Below are positions 8,692 to 16,666 of a stretch of DNA of 37,939 nucleotides, one piece after another. The DNA lies in assembly GCA_913020435.1 (NCBI GenBank), contig CAJVZZ010000026.1, positions 1-37,939 of the forward strand. The letters are read 5' to 3'. The notes beneath the pieces were generated by a model, which worked only from the letters and a program-made list of their open reading frames with translations, made no database searches and was not told the DNA's origin. The DNA is from an uncultured Flavobacteriales bacterium. Its GTDB lineage: Bacteria > Bacteroidota > Bacteroidia > Flavobacteriales_G > Salibacteraceae. The position numbers were made by a program, and so were the translations under genes. Within the stretch, counting starts at the first letter, position 1, and every line of letters starts with the position of its first letter.

Positions 8692-9591
8692 ATGCTACAC
8701 TCCAAAAGATTTAAATACACACATCTTTTTTTAGGAATACTTGCTATTTCCCTTTTAACAATTGGTTGTAAGAAAGGCGATGTAGGTGATCTATCGGATC
8801 GTCCTGTTTATTTAAAAATTGATGACATCATGGTTTCTGGTAATAGTCAGGTTTACGGAGAGGGAACAGATCAAATTACAGATGCATGGGTATATGTAGA
8901 TGACAAGCAAATTGGAGTATTTGAGTTGCCCTGTGAAGTTCCTGTATTATTATCAGGCTCACGAAACATAAAGGTATTTGGAGGAATTAAACAAAGTGGA
9001 ATAACAAGTCAAAGGTCTCAATACATGTTCTACTCCCCTTACTCTTTAGACACACTTTTGACAGAAGAAGAAACGATTCAATTAAATCCTGTTGTTGCTT
9101 ACAGCTCAACAACACAAGTTCCTTGGAAAGAAGATTTTGAAGATGTCTCGACGTTACTTGACTCTACAACCAACTCTCGAGTAGCTATTGTAAGACTGAA
9201 AGACCCTTCTATTGTCAGAACAGGATTGTATGTTGGAGCGATTAACCTAACTACTGAAACACCAAGTGCGCAAATCTATACTGTAGATAAAATTGATATT
9301 CCAAAATTTGTTGAGTCCTACATGGAGATTGATTATAAATCAAATGTTACAATAAAGGTATTAATAACTGCCTATTTGCGTACCGGTTTGGTGCGAAGTG
9401 TAGAGCTCATAAACATCAAAGCCTCAGATGATCTTGGAGGAAACGGTTGGAAAAAAATGTACATATTTCTTGCTCCGATACTCGAATCAGTGCCTGATGC
9501 AGTGGACTATAGGATTTTTATAGAAACAGCTTTACCCATCGGTAGACAATCTGGATACGTTTATATAGACAATATGAAAATTGTTCATTAA
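8692..9591 (+). CDS. Lipoprotein of unknown function
   Basis: The 299-residue protein has a lipoprotein signal with lipobox LTIGC and Cys26, then KKGDVGD. The remaining sequence is beta-rich (YLKIDDIMVSG, AWVYVDDKQIGVFELP, NIKVFGGIKQSG, then a late concanavalin-like SGYVYIDNMKI), suggesting two beta-sandwich domains, and no catalytic motif is seen. Its stop overlaps the ATG of the glycosylphosphotransferase gene (TAATG), so the two are likely translated together and may act on the same envelope process. I do not recognise the family. Confidence 0.8.
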   Translation: MLHSKRFKYTHLFLGILAISLLTIGCKKGDVGDLSDRPVYLKIDDIMVSGNSQVYGEGTDQITDAWVYVDDKQIGVFELPCEVPVLLSGSRNIKVFGGIKQSGITSQRSQYMFYSPYSLDTLLTEEETIQLNPVVAYSSTTQVPWKEDFEDVSTLLDSTTNSRVAIVRLKDPSIVRTGLYVGAINLTTETPSAQIYTVDKIDIPKFVESYMEIDYKSNVTIKVLITAYLRTGLVRSVELINIKASDDLGGNGWKKMYIFLAPILESVPDAVDYRIFIETALPIGRQSGYVYIDNMKIVH

Positions 9592-11006
9592 TGAAGGATT
9601 CGAAAACTCAAGTACTTAAATATATTTTAGCGGATTGGATTTCTGCTGCTCTAACTTGGGTTTTCTTCTTTTCGTTTCGCAAAATATATCTTGAATCTAA
9701 AATTGAATACTTCTCAGAGATAGAGTTTAACGATCGATTTTATTTTGGTTTGATAATTATTCCACTTGGCTGGTTATTTTTTTATGGAATTACTGGCACC
9801 TATATCAATATTTACAGAAAATCTCGTTTGAATGAAATGGGTCAAACACTACTTCAAACCACTATTGGTGTTATCATCGTTTTCTTTGTGCTGCTGTTAG
9901 ACGATCAATTATCTAGTTATAAAAATTATTATGTTTCTATTTCAGTTCTTTTTTTAGTTCACTTTGTTTCAACCTTCTTATTCCGATTTCTACTTTCTTC
10001 GCAAACAGCCTACAAAATTCACAACAGAATTTTAGGTTTCAATACGATAATACTGGGGAGTAATGAAAAGGCGCATGAGTTATATCGCGAACTGGAAGCT
10101 CAAAATAATTCTAGTGGATTCAAATTCGTTGGTTATTTGCATATTAACGGCAAGGATGGACATATTATGAAACCTTACTTACCGCATTTAGGGCACGTAA
10201 ACAACCTCCACCAAATTCTAGAAGAAAATGAAATTGAAGAGGTCATAATCGCCGCTGAAAGCTCAGAACACGGGAAATTAGGGCGTGTTTTAAATGCATT
10301 AAAGGGCAGGAATGTTAATGTAAATATCATACCTGATGTCTACGATATTTTAAGTGGTTCGGTAAAAATGACCTCTATTTTCGGTGCTCCTCTTATTCAA
10401 ATAAACCATGAGATAATGCCTGCTTGGCAAAAATCTGCTAAGCGAGTACTGGATATTTCAGTCAGTATAATCGCAATTATCTTGTTCCTCCCTTTTTATA
10501 TGATTACCGCAATTATAGTCGGCTTTTCTTCATCAGGAGGGATATTCTATTCGCATGAGCGTATTGGAATTAATGGTAAACCATTTACCATGTATAAGTT
10601 CCGATCCATGTATTCCGATGCTGAAAAAGATGGCCCTCAATTAAGTAGCCAAGAAGATCCGCGTATTACTCCCTTCGGTCGTTTTATGCGTAAAACGAGA
10701 ATCGACGAAACACCGCAGTTCTTTAATGTAATAAAAGGCGATATGAGTTTGGTGGGTCCTCGTCCTGAACGTCAATATTTTATTGACCAAATAATGGAGA
10801 GAACAGGTCATTATTCTCACCTACAGCGCATCAAGCCAGGAATTACCTCATGGGGTCAAGTAAAGTATGGTTATGCAGAAAATGTAGACGAAATGATTCA
10901 ACGAATGAAATACGACATACTCTACTTAGAGAATATGTCGTTATTCGTTGATTTTAAAATCTTAATTTATACAGTGCTTATCGTACTGCAAGGAAGAGGA
11001 AAGTAA
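9591..11006 (+). CDS. Polyprenyl-phosphate glycosyl-1-phosphate transferase (WbaP/PglC-type C-domain)
   Basis: A 471-residue inner-membrane enzyme that starts glycan assembly by moving a sugar-1-phosphate from a nucleotide sugar to undecaprenyl phosphate. The N-terminal third has about four or five membrane segments. A CoA-binding-like Rossmann domain follows (ILGSNEKAHEL, then FVGYL and EVIIAAES). The C-terminal bacterial sugar transferase domain starts at KRVLDISVS, with one membrane-associated helix, YKFRSMYSDAE, RIDETPQFFNVIKGDMSLVG with the catalytic Asp-Glu, GPRPER and KPGITSWGQV. It overlaps the preceding lipoprotein gene by one base and meets the convergent cold-shock gene with a gap of only two bases. 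Confidence 0.92.
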   Translation: MKDSKTQVLKYILADWISAALTWVFFFSFRKIYLESKIEYFSEIEFNDRFYFGLIIIPLGWLFFYGITGTYINIYRKSRLNEMGQTLLQTTIGVIIVFFVLLLDDQLSSYKNYYVSISVLFLVHFVSTFLFRFLLSSQTAYKIHNRILGFNTIILGSNEKAHELYRELEAQNNSSGFKFVGYLHINGKDGHIMKPYLPHLGHVNNLHQILEENEIEEVIIAAESSEHGKLGRVLNALKGRNVNVNIIPDVYDILSGSVKMTSIFGAPLIQINHEIMPAWQKSAKRVLDISVSIIAIILFLPFYMITAIIVGFSSSGGIFYSHERIGINGKPFTMYKFRSMYSDAEKDGPQLSSQEDPRITPFGRFMRKTRIDETPQFFNVIKGDMSLVGPRPERQYFIDQIMERTGHYSHLQRIKPGITSWGQVKYGYAENVDEMIQRMKYDILYLENMSLFVDFKILIYTVLIVLQGRGK

Positions 11007-11008
11007 TT

Positions 11009-11461
11009 TTAAGTGTGTTTTACACGCACAGCATTCATTCCCTTCATACCTCTTTCTAGCTCATAAGTTACCTTATCACCTTCAGAAATCGGTTCTTTCA
11101 ATCCACTAACGTGAACGAAGTATTTTTCGTTATTTTCAGCATCGATAATAAAGCCAAAGCCTTTGTCATCATTGTAAAAATCAACTTTTCCTTTTCGGAT
11201 AGGATCCTCTTCAATATGCTCTTTTTTAGGAATACCAAGAACTATTGAAGACGCTTTAATAATCTCTTTTTTGAGGGTTGGATCCGGAGGAGTGTCTGTC
11301 AAGTTACCAAGCTCATCAACATAACCGATCATGTTGTCTAATCCACTGCCTTTTAGATTATTTTCCTTACGATCACCCTTTTTACGGAGTTTGTCCTCAC
11401 GCTTCTTCTGTTTTTTCTTTTCTTTTTCTTTTTTGCTAAAGCTTTCTTGCGATCTGCCCAT
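11009..11461 (-). CDS. Cold-shock-domain protein with a highly basic N-terminus
   Basis: The 150-residue protein has a C-terminal cold-shock OB-fold (about 88-150) with the RNP-1-like KGFGFI, RNP-2-like YFVHVSGL and EGDKVTYELERG. The N-terminal half is a Lys/Arg/Glu-rich extension (residues 8-35 are mostly K, E and R), likely disordered and nucleic-acid binding. Single-domain bacterial cold-shock proteins are about 70 residues, so the extension roughly doubles the size. It probably binds single-stranded RNA or DNA in the cytosol. A -7 box at 11529-11536 lies upstream. Confidence 0.88.
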   Translation of the reverse strand: MGRSQESFSKKEKEKKKQKKREDKLRKKGDRKENNLKGSGLDNMIGYVDELGNLTDTPPDPTLKKEIIKASSIVLGIPKKEHIEEDPIRKGKVDFYNDDKGFGFIIDAENNEKYFVHVSGLKEPISEGDKVTYELERGMKGMNAVRVKHT

Positions 11462-11528
11462 TAATTATACTCGTTTTGTGAAGGCATCTCAGCCCATATT
11501 ATATTGCGAACCGCTTCGTTCGCGTTTG

Positions 11529-11536
11529 CAAAGATA
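11529..11536 (-). promoter_or_regulatory. -7 promoter box for the cold-shock-domain gene
   Basis: TATCTTTG on the minus strand matches TAnnTTTG. It would give a leader of about 60 bases, a length typical of cold-shock genes, which often carry long leaders. No clear -33 element was seen. Confidence 0.4.
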
Positions 11537-11607
11537 ATAGAATGCTTTAATTCTTAATACTCTCATTTTCAATCTTATTATTTATTTCAAATTAAGACTT
11601 GAAAACT

Positions 11608-11615
11608 TAAATTTG
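11608..11615 (+). promoter_or_regulatory. -7 promoter box four bases from the SRAP gene start
   Basis: TAAATTTG matches TAnnTTTG and ends four bases before the GTG start. This would place transcription start at the start codon itself. Confidence 0.4.
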
Positions 11616-11619
11616 AGCT

Positions 11620-12360
11620 GTGTGTGGTCGATACGTAATAGTACAGAAAATTGAGAAAATAGAGCGTAGGTTCAATGTAAATGCGGACTTTGATGCTTTG
11701 CAGCCTAACTTTAATGTTGGTCCAGGGTCACTCGCTCCAATTATTGCTTCTGATGCTCCAAATACTTTACAGATAGGCTCTTTTGGATTTCATCCGAATT
11801 GGGATACGAAAAAGTTGATTTTAAACGCGCGAGAAGATAAAGTATTGACGTCTGTAGAATGGAAATCGGCGCTGGCAAATCGAAGATGTTTAGTTATTGC
11901 GGATTGTTTTTACGAAGGTCCTGAAAAAGAAAAGCTCTCAAAACCATTTTTGGTCTATTTGCAAGATCAAGAAAGGCCATTTGCTTTTGCAGGAATATAT
12001 AATGACGTAGAAAAAAACGGAAAAACGATTCGATCTTTTGCGGTTATTACAACAACTCCAACTAGAGTAATGGATTTAATCGGGCACCACCGCTCCCCTG
12101 TTATTCTGCATCCAACTGATTACAATAAATGGTTGACACCAGATCAAGACTTATTTAATTATACCGAGTGTTTAAAGAATAACACAAACGAATTGCAGAA
12201 TGCCTTTCCTGTTTCCATTGAAGTTAAATCGATTAAGAATAACAACAAGAATTTAGTTAAACCAACCGGAGAACGACTATTACCAGAGTACAACTACGCC
12301 GCAGATAATTCTATTCAATTGCAAGGTATGGCTAACACAAAAAAAGATTTTACGAAATGA
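11620..12360 (+). CDS. SRAP domain protein (YedK/HMCES-like abasic-site shield)
   Basis: A 246-residue protein of the SOS-response-associated peptidase family, which crosslinks to abasic sites in single-stranded DNA through its N-terminal cysteine. The start is GTG, followed at once by CGRY, which puts the catalytic Cys at position 2 as the family requires. Other landmarks are LNAREDKV with Asn69 and Arg71, CFYEG with Glu99, and GHHRSPVIL with His156 before the HxRxP-type loop. The stop overlaps the start of the WD40 gene by four bases (ATGA), so the two are coupled. Confidence 0.92.
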   Translation: MCGRYVIVQKIEKIERRFNVNADFDALQPNFNVGPGSLAPIIASDAPNTLQIGSFGFHPNWDTKKLILNAREDKVLTSVEWKSALANRRCLVIADCFYEGPEKEKLSKPFLVYLQDQERPFAFAGIYNDVEKNGKTIRSFAVITTTPTRVMDLIGHHRSPVILHPTDYNKWLTPDQDLFNYTECLKNNTNELQNAFPVSIEVKSIKNNNKNLVKPTGERLLPEYNYAADNSIQLQGMANTKKDFTK

Positions 12361-13262
12361 AACAACTTAAATTTAATTTCAAAACGAATTTCCTTGGGCA
12401 CTCCGGATCTGTTTATGCGGCAGAAAAATCTTCTGAAGCCAGCTTTTATACTGCAGGTGCAGATGGGGTAATTGCGAAATGGAATATCTCCAGCCCAAAT
12501 GCAACCGCTATAGCAAAACTGCCCCACAAAGTCTTTTGCTTGAGGCAAGTTTCAGATGATATACTGGTTGCAGGCACTAGTTCTGGAGGAATCTATATCA
12601 TAGATTTAACGTTAAAAAGAGCACCCCGTAACATACAATTCGATACTTCAATTTGTTACAACATTTGTCCCCTAGCCAATGCCACCTTTGCAACAGTGCA
12701 CGAAAGTGGTAGACTAATAATCTGGGATGCGGAAAGTGGTGCAATTATTAAAGCAAGCACAATCTCTGATCAAAAACTACGCGGAATATGTGCGCTAAAC
12801 GATCAATTGCTCATAGGTACTGGAAATGGCGAAATAGTAGTCCTTGAATCTAGCGGTTGGAAAATCATCCATCAGTTCGATGCGCATGAAATTGATTTTG
12901 GAGTGAATTGTCTAATACATGACGAGACAAATAAAACCATTATTTCAGGTGGTAAAGACGGGCATATTAACTACTGGAATCAAGAAAACCTTGAACTTAT
13001 TGAGTGTGTTCCAGCGCATAATTATGCGATCTACAATTTTGCAATAGACCCTGATTGTACTACTCTATTTTCAGCCAGTCGAGATAAAAGTATAAAAGTA
13101 TGGGATTTAAAAAGCAGATCATTTATCCAAAAAATAGTTCGAGAAAAAGCAGACGGCCATACCCATTCGGTAAATAGTATTTTAGCGTTAAACCAAAGCC
13201 AATTGATTTCTGTGGGAGACGATAAAAAAGTAATTTCATGGGAGGTTGAGAATTCAAACTAA
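12357..13262 (+). CDS. WD40-repeat beta-propeller protein
   Basis: The 301-residue protein has about seven WD40 blades with the usual GH...V and W-N/W-D ends: GHSGSVYAA...ADGVIAKWN, the IIWD blade around 120, GGKDGHINYWN around 200, SASRDKSIKVWD around 245, and GHTHSVNSIL...GDDKKVISWE at the end. No signal peptide is present, so it is probably a cytosolic scaffold. The start codon overlaps the SRAP stop codon (ATGA). The partner is unknown; the tight pairing with an abasic-site protein may mean a DNA-damage link, but this is inference. Confidence 0.85.
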   Translation: MKQLKFNFKTNFLGHSGSVYAAEKSSEASFYTAGADGVIAKWNISSPNATAIAKLPHKVFCLRQVSDDILVAGTSSGGIYIIDLTLKRAPRNIQFDTSICYNICPLANATFATVHESGRLIIWDAESGAIIKASTISDQKLRGICALNDQLLIGTGNGEIVVLESSGWKIIHQFDAHEIDFGVNCLIHDETNKTIISGGKDGHINYWNQENLELIECVPAHNYAIYNFAIDPDCTTLFSASRDKSIKVWDLKSRSFIQKIVREKADGHTHSVNSILALNQSQLISVGDDKKVISWEVENSN

Positions 13263-13288
13263 CTCTAAAGCACAAAAAAACAAACTGA

Positions 13289-15847
13289 TTGCTGCAAAAC
13301 ACCAACATATTTAATTTCCCAAAAAAGGCAATAATCAGCACACTATTAGTCTTTGGGTTCAATTTATTGTCTGCGCAACTCTTTTTGGATTGGGGCAAGA
13401 ATTATGGAGGAAGTGGCTATGAAATGAGCCATGGAATAGCTACTGATGGCCAAAATAACGTTTATGTAATTGGCGACTTCTGGATCAAGTGTGATTTTGA
13501 TCCAAGCTCAGATACCCTTTACATTCGGTCTGAGGGTTTTGGAACGGATGCCTACGTCCAAAAATTGGATAGTCTAGGGAATCTTATTTGGGTGCGGAAA
13601 ATTTCGGGTCCGTTTCACGATGAAGGAACTGCGATTGCGGTTAGTCCAGAAGGTTCTGTATACGCTGCGGGTGCATTTGTTGATTCGGCTGATTTTGACC
13701 CAGACACCTCACGGCATATCGAATATGCTAATGGGAGTAATGATATGTATATTCTAAAACTAGATCCAAGCGGAAGTTTAAACTGGGTCAATGCCATTGG
13801 GGGACCTGGAGTAGAAACAATTGCATCAATGGTATTGGATGATACTTTAAACTTATATGCCTGCGGAAGCTTTACTGATACGCTGGACTTTAGTCCAAAT
13901 ACCGGCTCTAGAATCATTGAATCTAAAGGATTATATGATGGATTTGTTCAAAAACTAGACAGCTCTGGAAAGCACATTTGGACCTTTTCATTTGGTAGTT
14001 CAGGATTTGATGTTGCAAGTGATATTGTTGTTGATAAAACTGGAAACTCTTGGGTTACAGGATATTTTAGTGATACTTTAACTATAGGCCCTAATAAACT
14101 GATTTCTAACGGTAAAGAAGATGTTGTAATCTTGAAAATTAATTCAAAAGGAAGCCTAGTTTGGATGAAGCAAATTGGTGGACTTGGGGTTGATAAAGGG
14201 TTGTCAATTTCCTTGGATAAAAATGATTTACCCTATTTAACTGGCACCTTTGAAAATAGTATTTACCTAAATCCAATCTCTACAGGAATACCTGTCAGCA
14301 GTAAAGGAGGAAAAGACGTTTTTCTTGTCGGGCTAGATATTAATGGGAACTTTCGTTGGGGACAAACGTGGGGTGGATCGGCAGTAGAACAACCTTGTAA
14401 ATTGGTTATCAATTCGAATAACGAACTTTTTTGTTTTGGACAATTCTTTGACCGTGTAGATTTTGATCCTGGAAATGGTGTCGAAATAGGTAATTCACTG
14501 ATGGGGGTTGATGCTTTTATTTCAAAATTTGATACTAGAGGGAATTTTATCGCTTTTCAGCAATTTGGTGGCATTGGCGATATAAAAGTAAATGACGTTA
14601 CCCTTAATTCGAGTGATAATATATTGAGTACGGGCAGTTTTCAGAGAGATTTGGATATTGATCCTACACATCGAAAATCGTTCAGAAAAAATGTCGGAGC
14701 AGAAGACGTTTTTATTCAACAACTAAAAAGTAACTGCGCGCCTACTGTGGACACTATTACTGCAAATAATTGTTTGAGCTATTCAGCGGCGAGTGGAAAA
14801 GCAATTTGGAACCAAAGTGGAACTTACCTAGACACACTATACTCTAAGCAGAACTGCGACAGTGTGTTGGTCGTGCATCTCACCATTTCTAATCCCGCAA
14901 GAGATACTGCAAAACTAGATGCCTGTGCTTTTTTCATTCCTAAGGGAAGTACTAAAAGAATTACGCTATCTGGATTATATATAGATACTGTATCGAGTAT
15001 AACTGGCTGCGACAGCCTCATTGTTTTGGAGTTGAGTATTCATCAAAACTCGCAATTCTCCTACGCTGCGGCGGCTTGTGGAAATTATACATCTCCAAGT
15101 GGAAACACCAGAATATTGGCAAGTGGAACGATAATGGACACGATTTCTAATGCTGCTGGTTGTGATAGCATGCTAACAATAAATGTAACTGTATACCCTA
15201 CTTTTACACAGCTACTTAACAGCGCTAGCTGCAAACCGATTACATCTCCAAGCAAAAAGCACCTTTGGACAACTACAGGTGTGTATTTTGACACATTGAC
15301 CACCACTAATGGCTGTGATAGCATTCTACAGATTCAAGTTGAAATTAATGCCTTAAACAGCACAATAACGACTCAAGGTAGTGCGCTTATTTCCAACCAA
15401 CCCAACCAACCCAACCCATCTGAAGTGAGCTATCAGTGGGTGAAATGCGATGCTAACTTTACCTTGATTCCAGCTGCTGAGCAAAAAGGATACACTCCAA
15501 TAGAAAATGGGGATTATGCGGTAATCGTGACTAAAAACGGTTGCAGTGATACTTCTGCTTGCATAACAGTGAATGCGGTAAGTAACAATTCAAATTATGC
15601 GTATGCTAGTGAATCCTATCGTATTCAGCCTAATCCATTCAAAAATTCGTTTACTGTATTCAGTGCTTCTAAAAATGTTGCTACTATTGAACTGATTAAC
15701 TCAATTGGACAAATAGTACTTTCAAAACAAGAGGTACGAATTAATGAAAATATTAAACTTGAGCTTCCTACAGGAATATACTATTTGAGGATTTTATCCT
15801 ATTCTGATCAAAATGAAACTCAAATTTTCAAATTAATAAAACAGTGA
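13289..15847 (+). CDS. Secreted SBBP-type propeller protein with cysteine repeats and T9SS sorting tail
   Basis: The 852-residue secreted protein has a signal peptide (KKAIISTLLVFGF then NLLSAQ). Beta-propeller-like repeats of about 48 residues follow (about 35-465), each with G.D.FV.KLD..GN..W and a conserved A..P.G..Y. Four cysteine repeats of about 60-64 residues then end in GCDS..... near 525-690. A short Pro/Asn-rich linker (NQPNQPNPS) and a Por-secretion C-terminal domain (RIQPNPF...GIYYLRI...KLIKQ) close the protein. The last domain marks export by the type IX system and anchoring or release at the surface. There is no in-frame ATG before the signal peptide; TTG at 13289 is the likely start. 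It may act as an adhesin or surface structure. Confidence 0.85.
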   Translation: MLQNTNIFNFPKKAIISTLLVFGFNLLSAQLFLDWGKNYGGSGYEMSHGIATDGQNNVYVIGDFWIKCDFDPSSDTLYIRSEGFGTDAYVQKLDSLGNLIWVRKISGPFHDEGTAIAVSPEGSVYAAGAFVDSADFDPDTSRHIEYANGSNDMYILKLDPSGSLNWVNAIGGPGVETIASMVLDDTLNLYACGSFTDTLDFSPNTGSRIIESKGLYDGFVQKLDSSGKHIWTFSFGSSGFDVASDIVVDKTGNSWVTGYFSDTLTIGPNKLISNGKEDVVILKINSKGSLVWMKQIGGLGVDKGLSISLDKNDLPYLTGTFENSIYLNPISTGIPVSSKGGKDVFLVGLDINGNFRWGQTWGGSAVEQPCKLVINSNNELFCFGQFFDRVDFDPGNGVEIGNSLMGVDAFISKFDTRGNFIAFQQFGGIGDIKVNDVTLNSSDNILSTGSFQRDLDIDPTHRKSFRKNVGAEDVFIQQLKSNCAPTVDTITANNCLSYSAASGKAIWNQSGTYLDTLYSKQNCDSVLVVHLTISNPARDTAKLDACAFFIPKGSTKRITLSGLYIDTVSSITGCDSLIVLELSIHQNSQFSYAAAACGNYTSPSGNTRILASGTIMDTISNAAGCDSMLTINVTVYPTFTQLLNSASCKPITSPSKKHLWTTTGVYFDTLTTTNGCDSILQIQVEINALNSTITTQGSALISNQPNQPNPSEVSYQWVKCDANFTLIPAAEQKGYTPIENGDYAVIVTKNGCSDTSACITVNAVSNNSNYAYASESYRIQPNPFKNSFTVFSASKNVATIELINSIGQIVLSKQEVRINENIKLELPTGIYYLRILSYSDQNETQIFKLIKQ

Positions 15848-15851
15848 TTTT

Positions 15852-15859
15852 TACTTTTG
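15852..15859 (+). promoter_or_regulatory. -7 promoter box four bases from the cyclophilin-type gene start
   Basis: TACTTTTG matches TAnnTTTG, lies just past the stop codon of the T9SS gene, and ends four bases before the ATG at 15864. It suggests that this gene is transcribed on its own and possibly without a leader. Confidence 0.4.
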
Positions 15860-15863
15860 TCAA

Positions 15864-16649
15864 ATGCGCAAAAACATTCTATTTCTCGTAATTCTTTCAA
15901 CATTTCTTTTTGCTTGCTCTGCAGAGCCTAAAATTGAATCTAGCCCTTCACAAAAAGTGGTTAAAAAGATAAAACGAACGGTCAAGAAAGTCCAGAAGGT
16001 AGTTGTAAAGCCCATAATTACTGCAGATAGTGTTTCAGAAAAACTATTAGCTTATGGGACAGTGAATCGAGAAACCATTGTAGATATTTTTACCTCAAAA
16101 GGAAAGGTTAGGATTCGGTTATATAAAGACACTCCCCTGCACCGATCTAGCTTTTTATTGCTGTGTAAAGAAGGCTACTTCAAGCACAGTGTTTTTACCC
16201 GAGTAGCTCCGTTTTTCATTGCTCAGGGCGGCGGAACATACACAGACGAACAAACAGCAGTAACCAGAAAAACAGGCGTTTATACTATTCCGAGTGAATT
16301 TAAAAGACATCGAATTCACAAACAAGGAGCAGTTGCTGCTGCTCGTCGATACATAAAAAATCCAGATAAACGTTCGGATCCTTTTGCATTTTACTTTGTA
16401 GAAGGAACTTTATACAACCACCCGACACTAGATCGATACGAACAAGAAAAGGATTATAAATTCACAAAAAAGCAACGCGAGTTTTATGTCTCAAAACCTG
16501 GAGCGGCGCATTTGGATGGCGAGCATACTGTATTTGGAGAAATAATAAGTGGTTATTCCGTTATTCCAAAAATCACGCAAGTTGAGCGCGATTCAAAGGA
16601 CTGGCCCATAGAAGATCTCTTTATTGATAGTGTAAAGGTTGTTCGATAA
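15864..16649 (+). CDS. Cyclophilin-type peptidyl-prolyl isomerase lipoprotein
   Basis: A lipoprotein signal ends at Cys18 (LFAC). A Lys/Val-rich linker (residues about 30-50, with KKIKRTVKKVQKVVVKP) follows, then a cyclophilin domain from about 70 to the end: DIFTSKGKVRIRLYKDTPLHR, FKHSVFTRVAPFFIAQGGG, PSEFKRHRIHKQGAVAAARR, FAFYFVEG and HTVFGEIISGYSVIPKI. The active-site Arg in FTRV and the QGG loop are kept; the usual ANAG..T.GSQFFI strand is replaced by AAARRYIKNPDKRSDPFAFYF, so catalysis may be altered. It is placed in the periplasm, where it would aid folding of exported proteins. Confidence 0.88.
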   Translation: MRKNILFLVILSTFLFACSAEPKIESSPSQKVVKKIKRTVKKVQKVVVKPIITADSVSEKLLAYGTVNRETIVDIFTSKGKVRIRLYKDTPLHRSSFLLLCKEGYFKHSVFTRVAPFFIAQGGGTYTDEQTAVTRKTGVYTIPSEFKRHRIHKQGAVAAARRYIKNPDKRSDPFAFYFVEGTLYNHPTLDRYEQEKDYKFTKKQREFYVSKPGAAHLDGEHTVFGEIISGYSVIPKITQVERDSKDWPIEDLFIDSVKVVR

Positions 16650-16666
16650 AATATAATCGTAAAACC

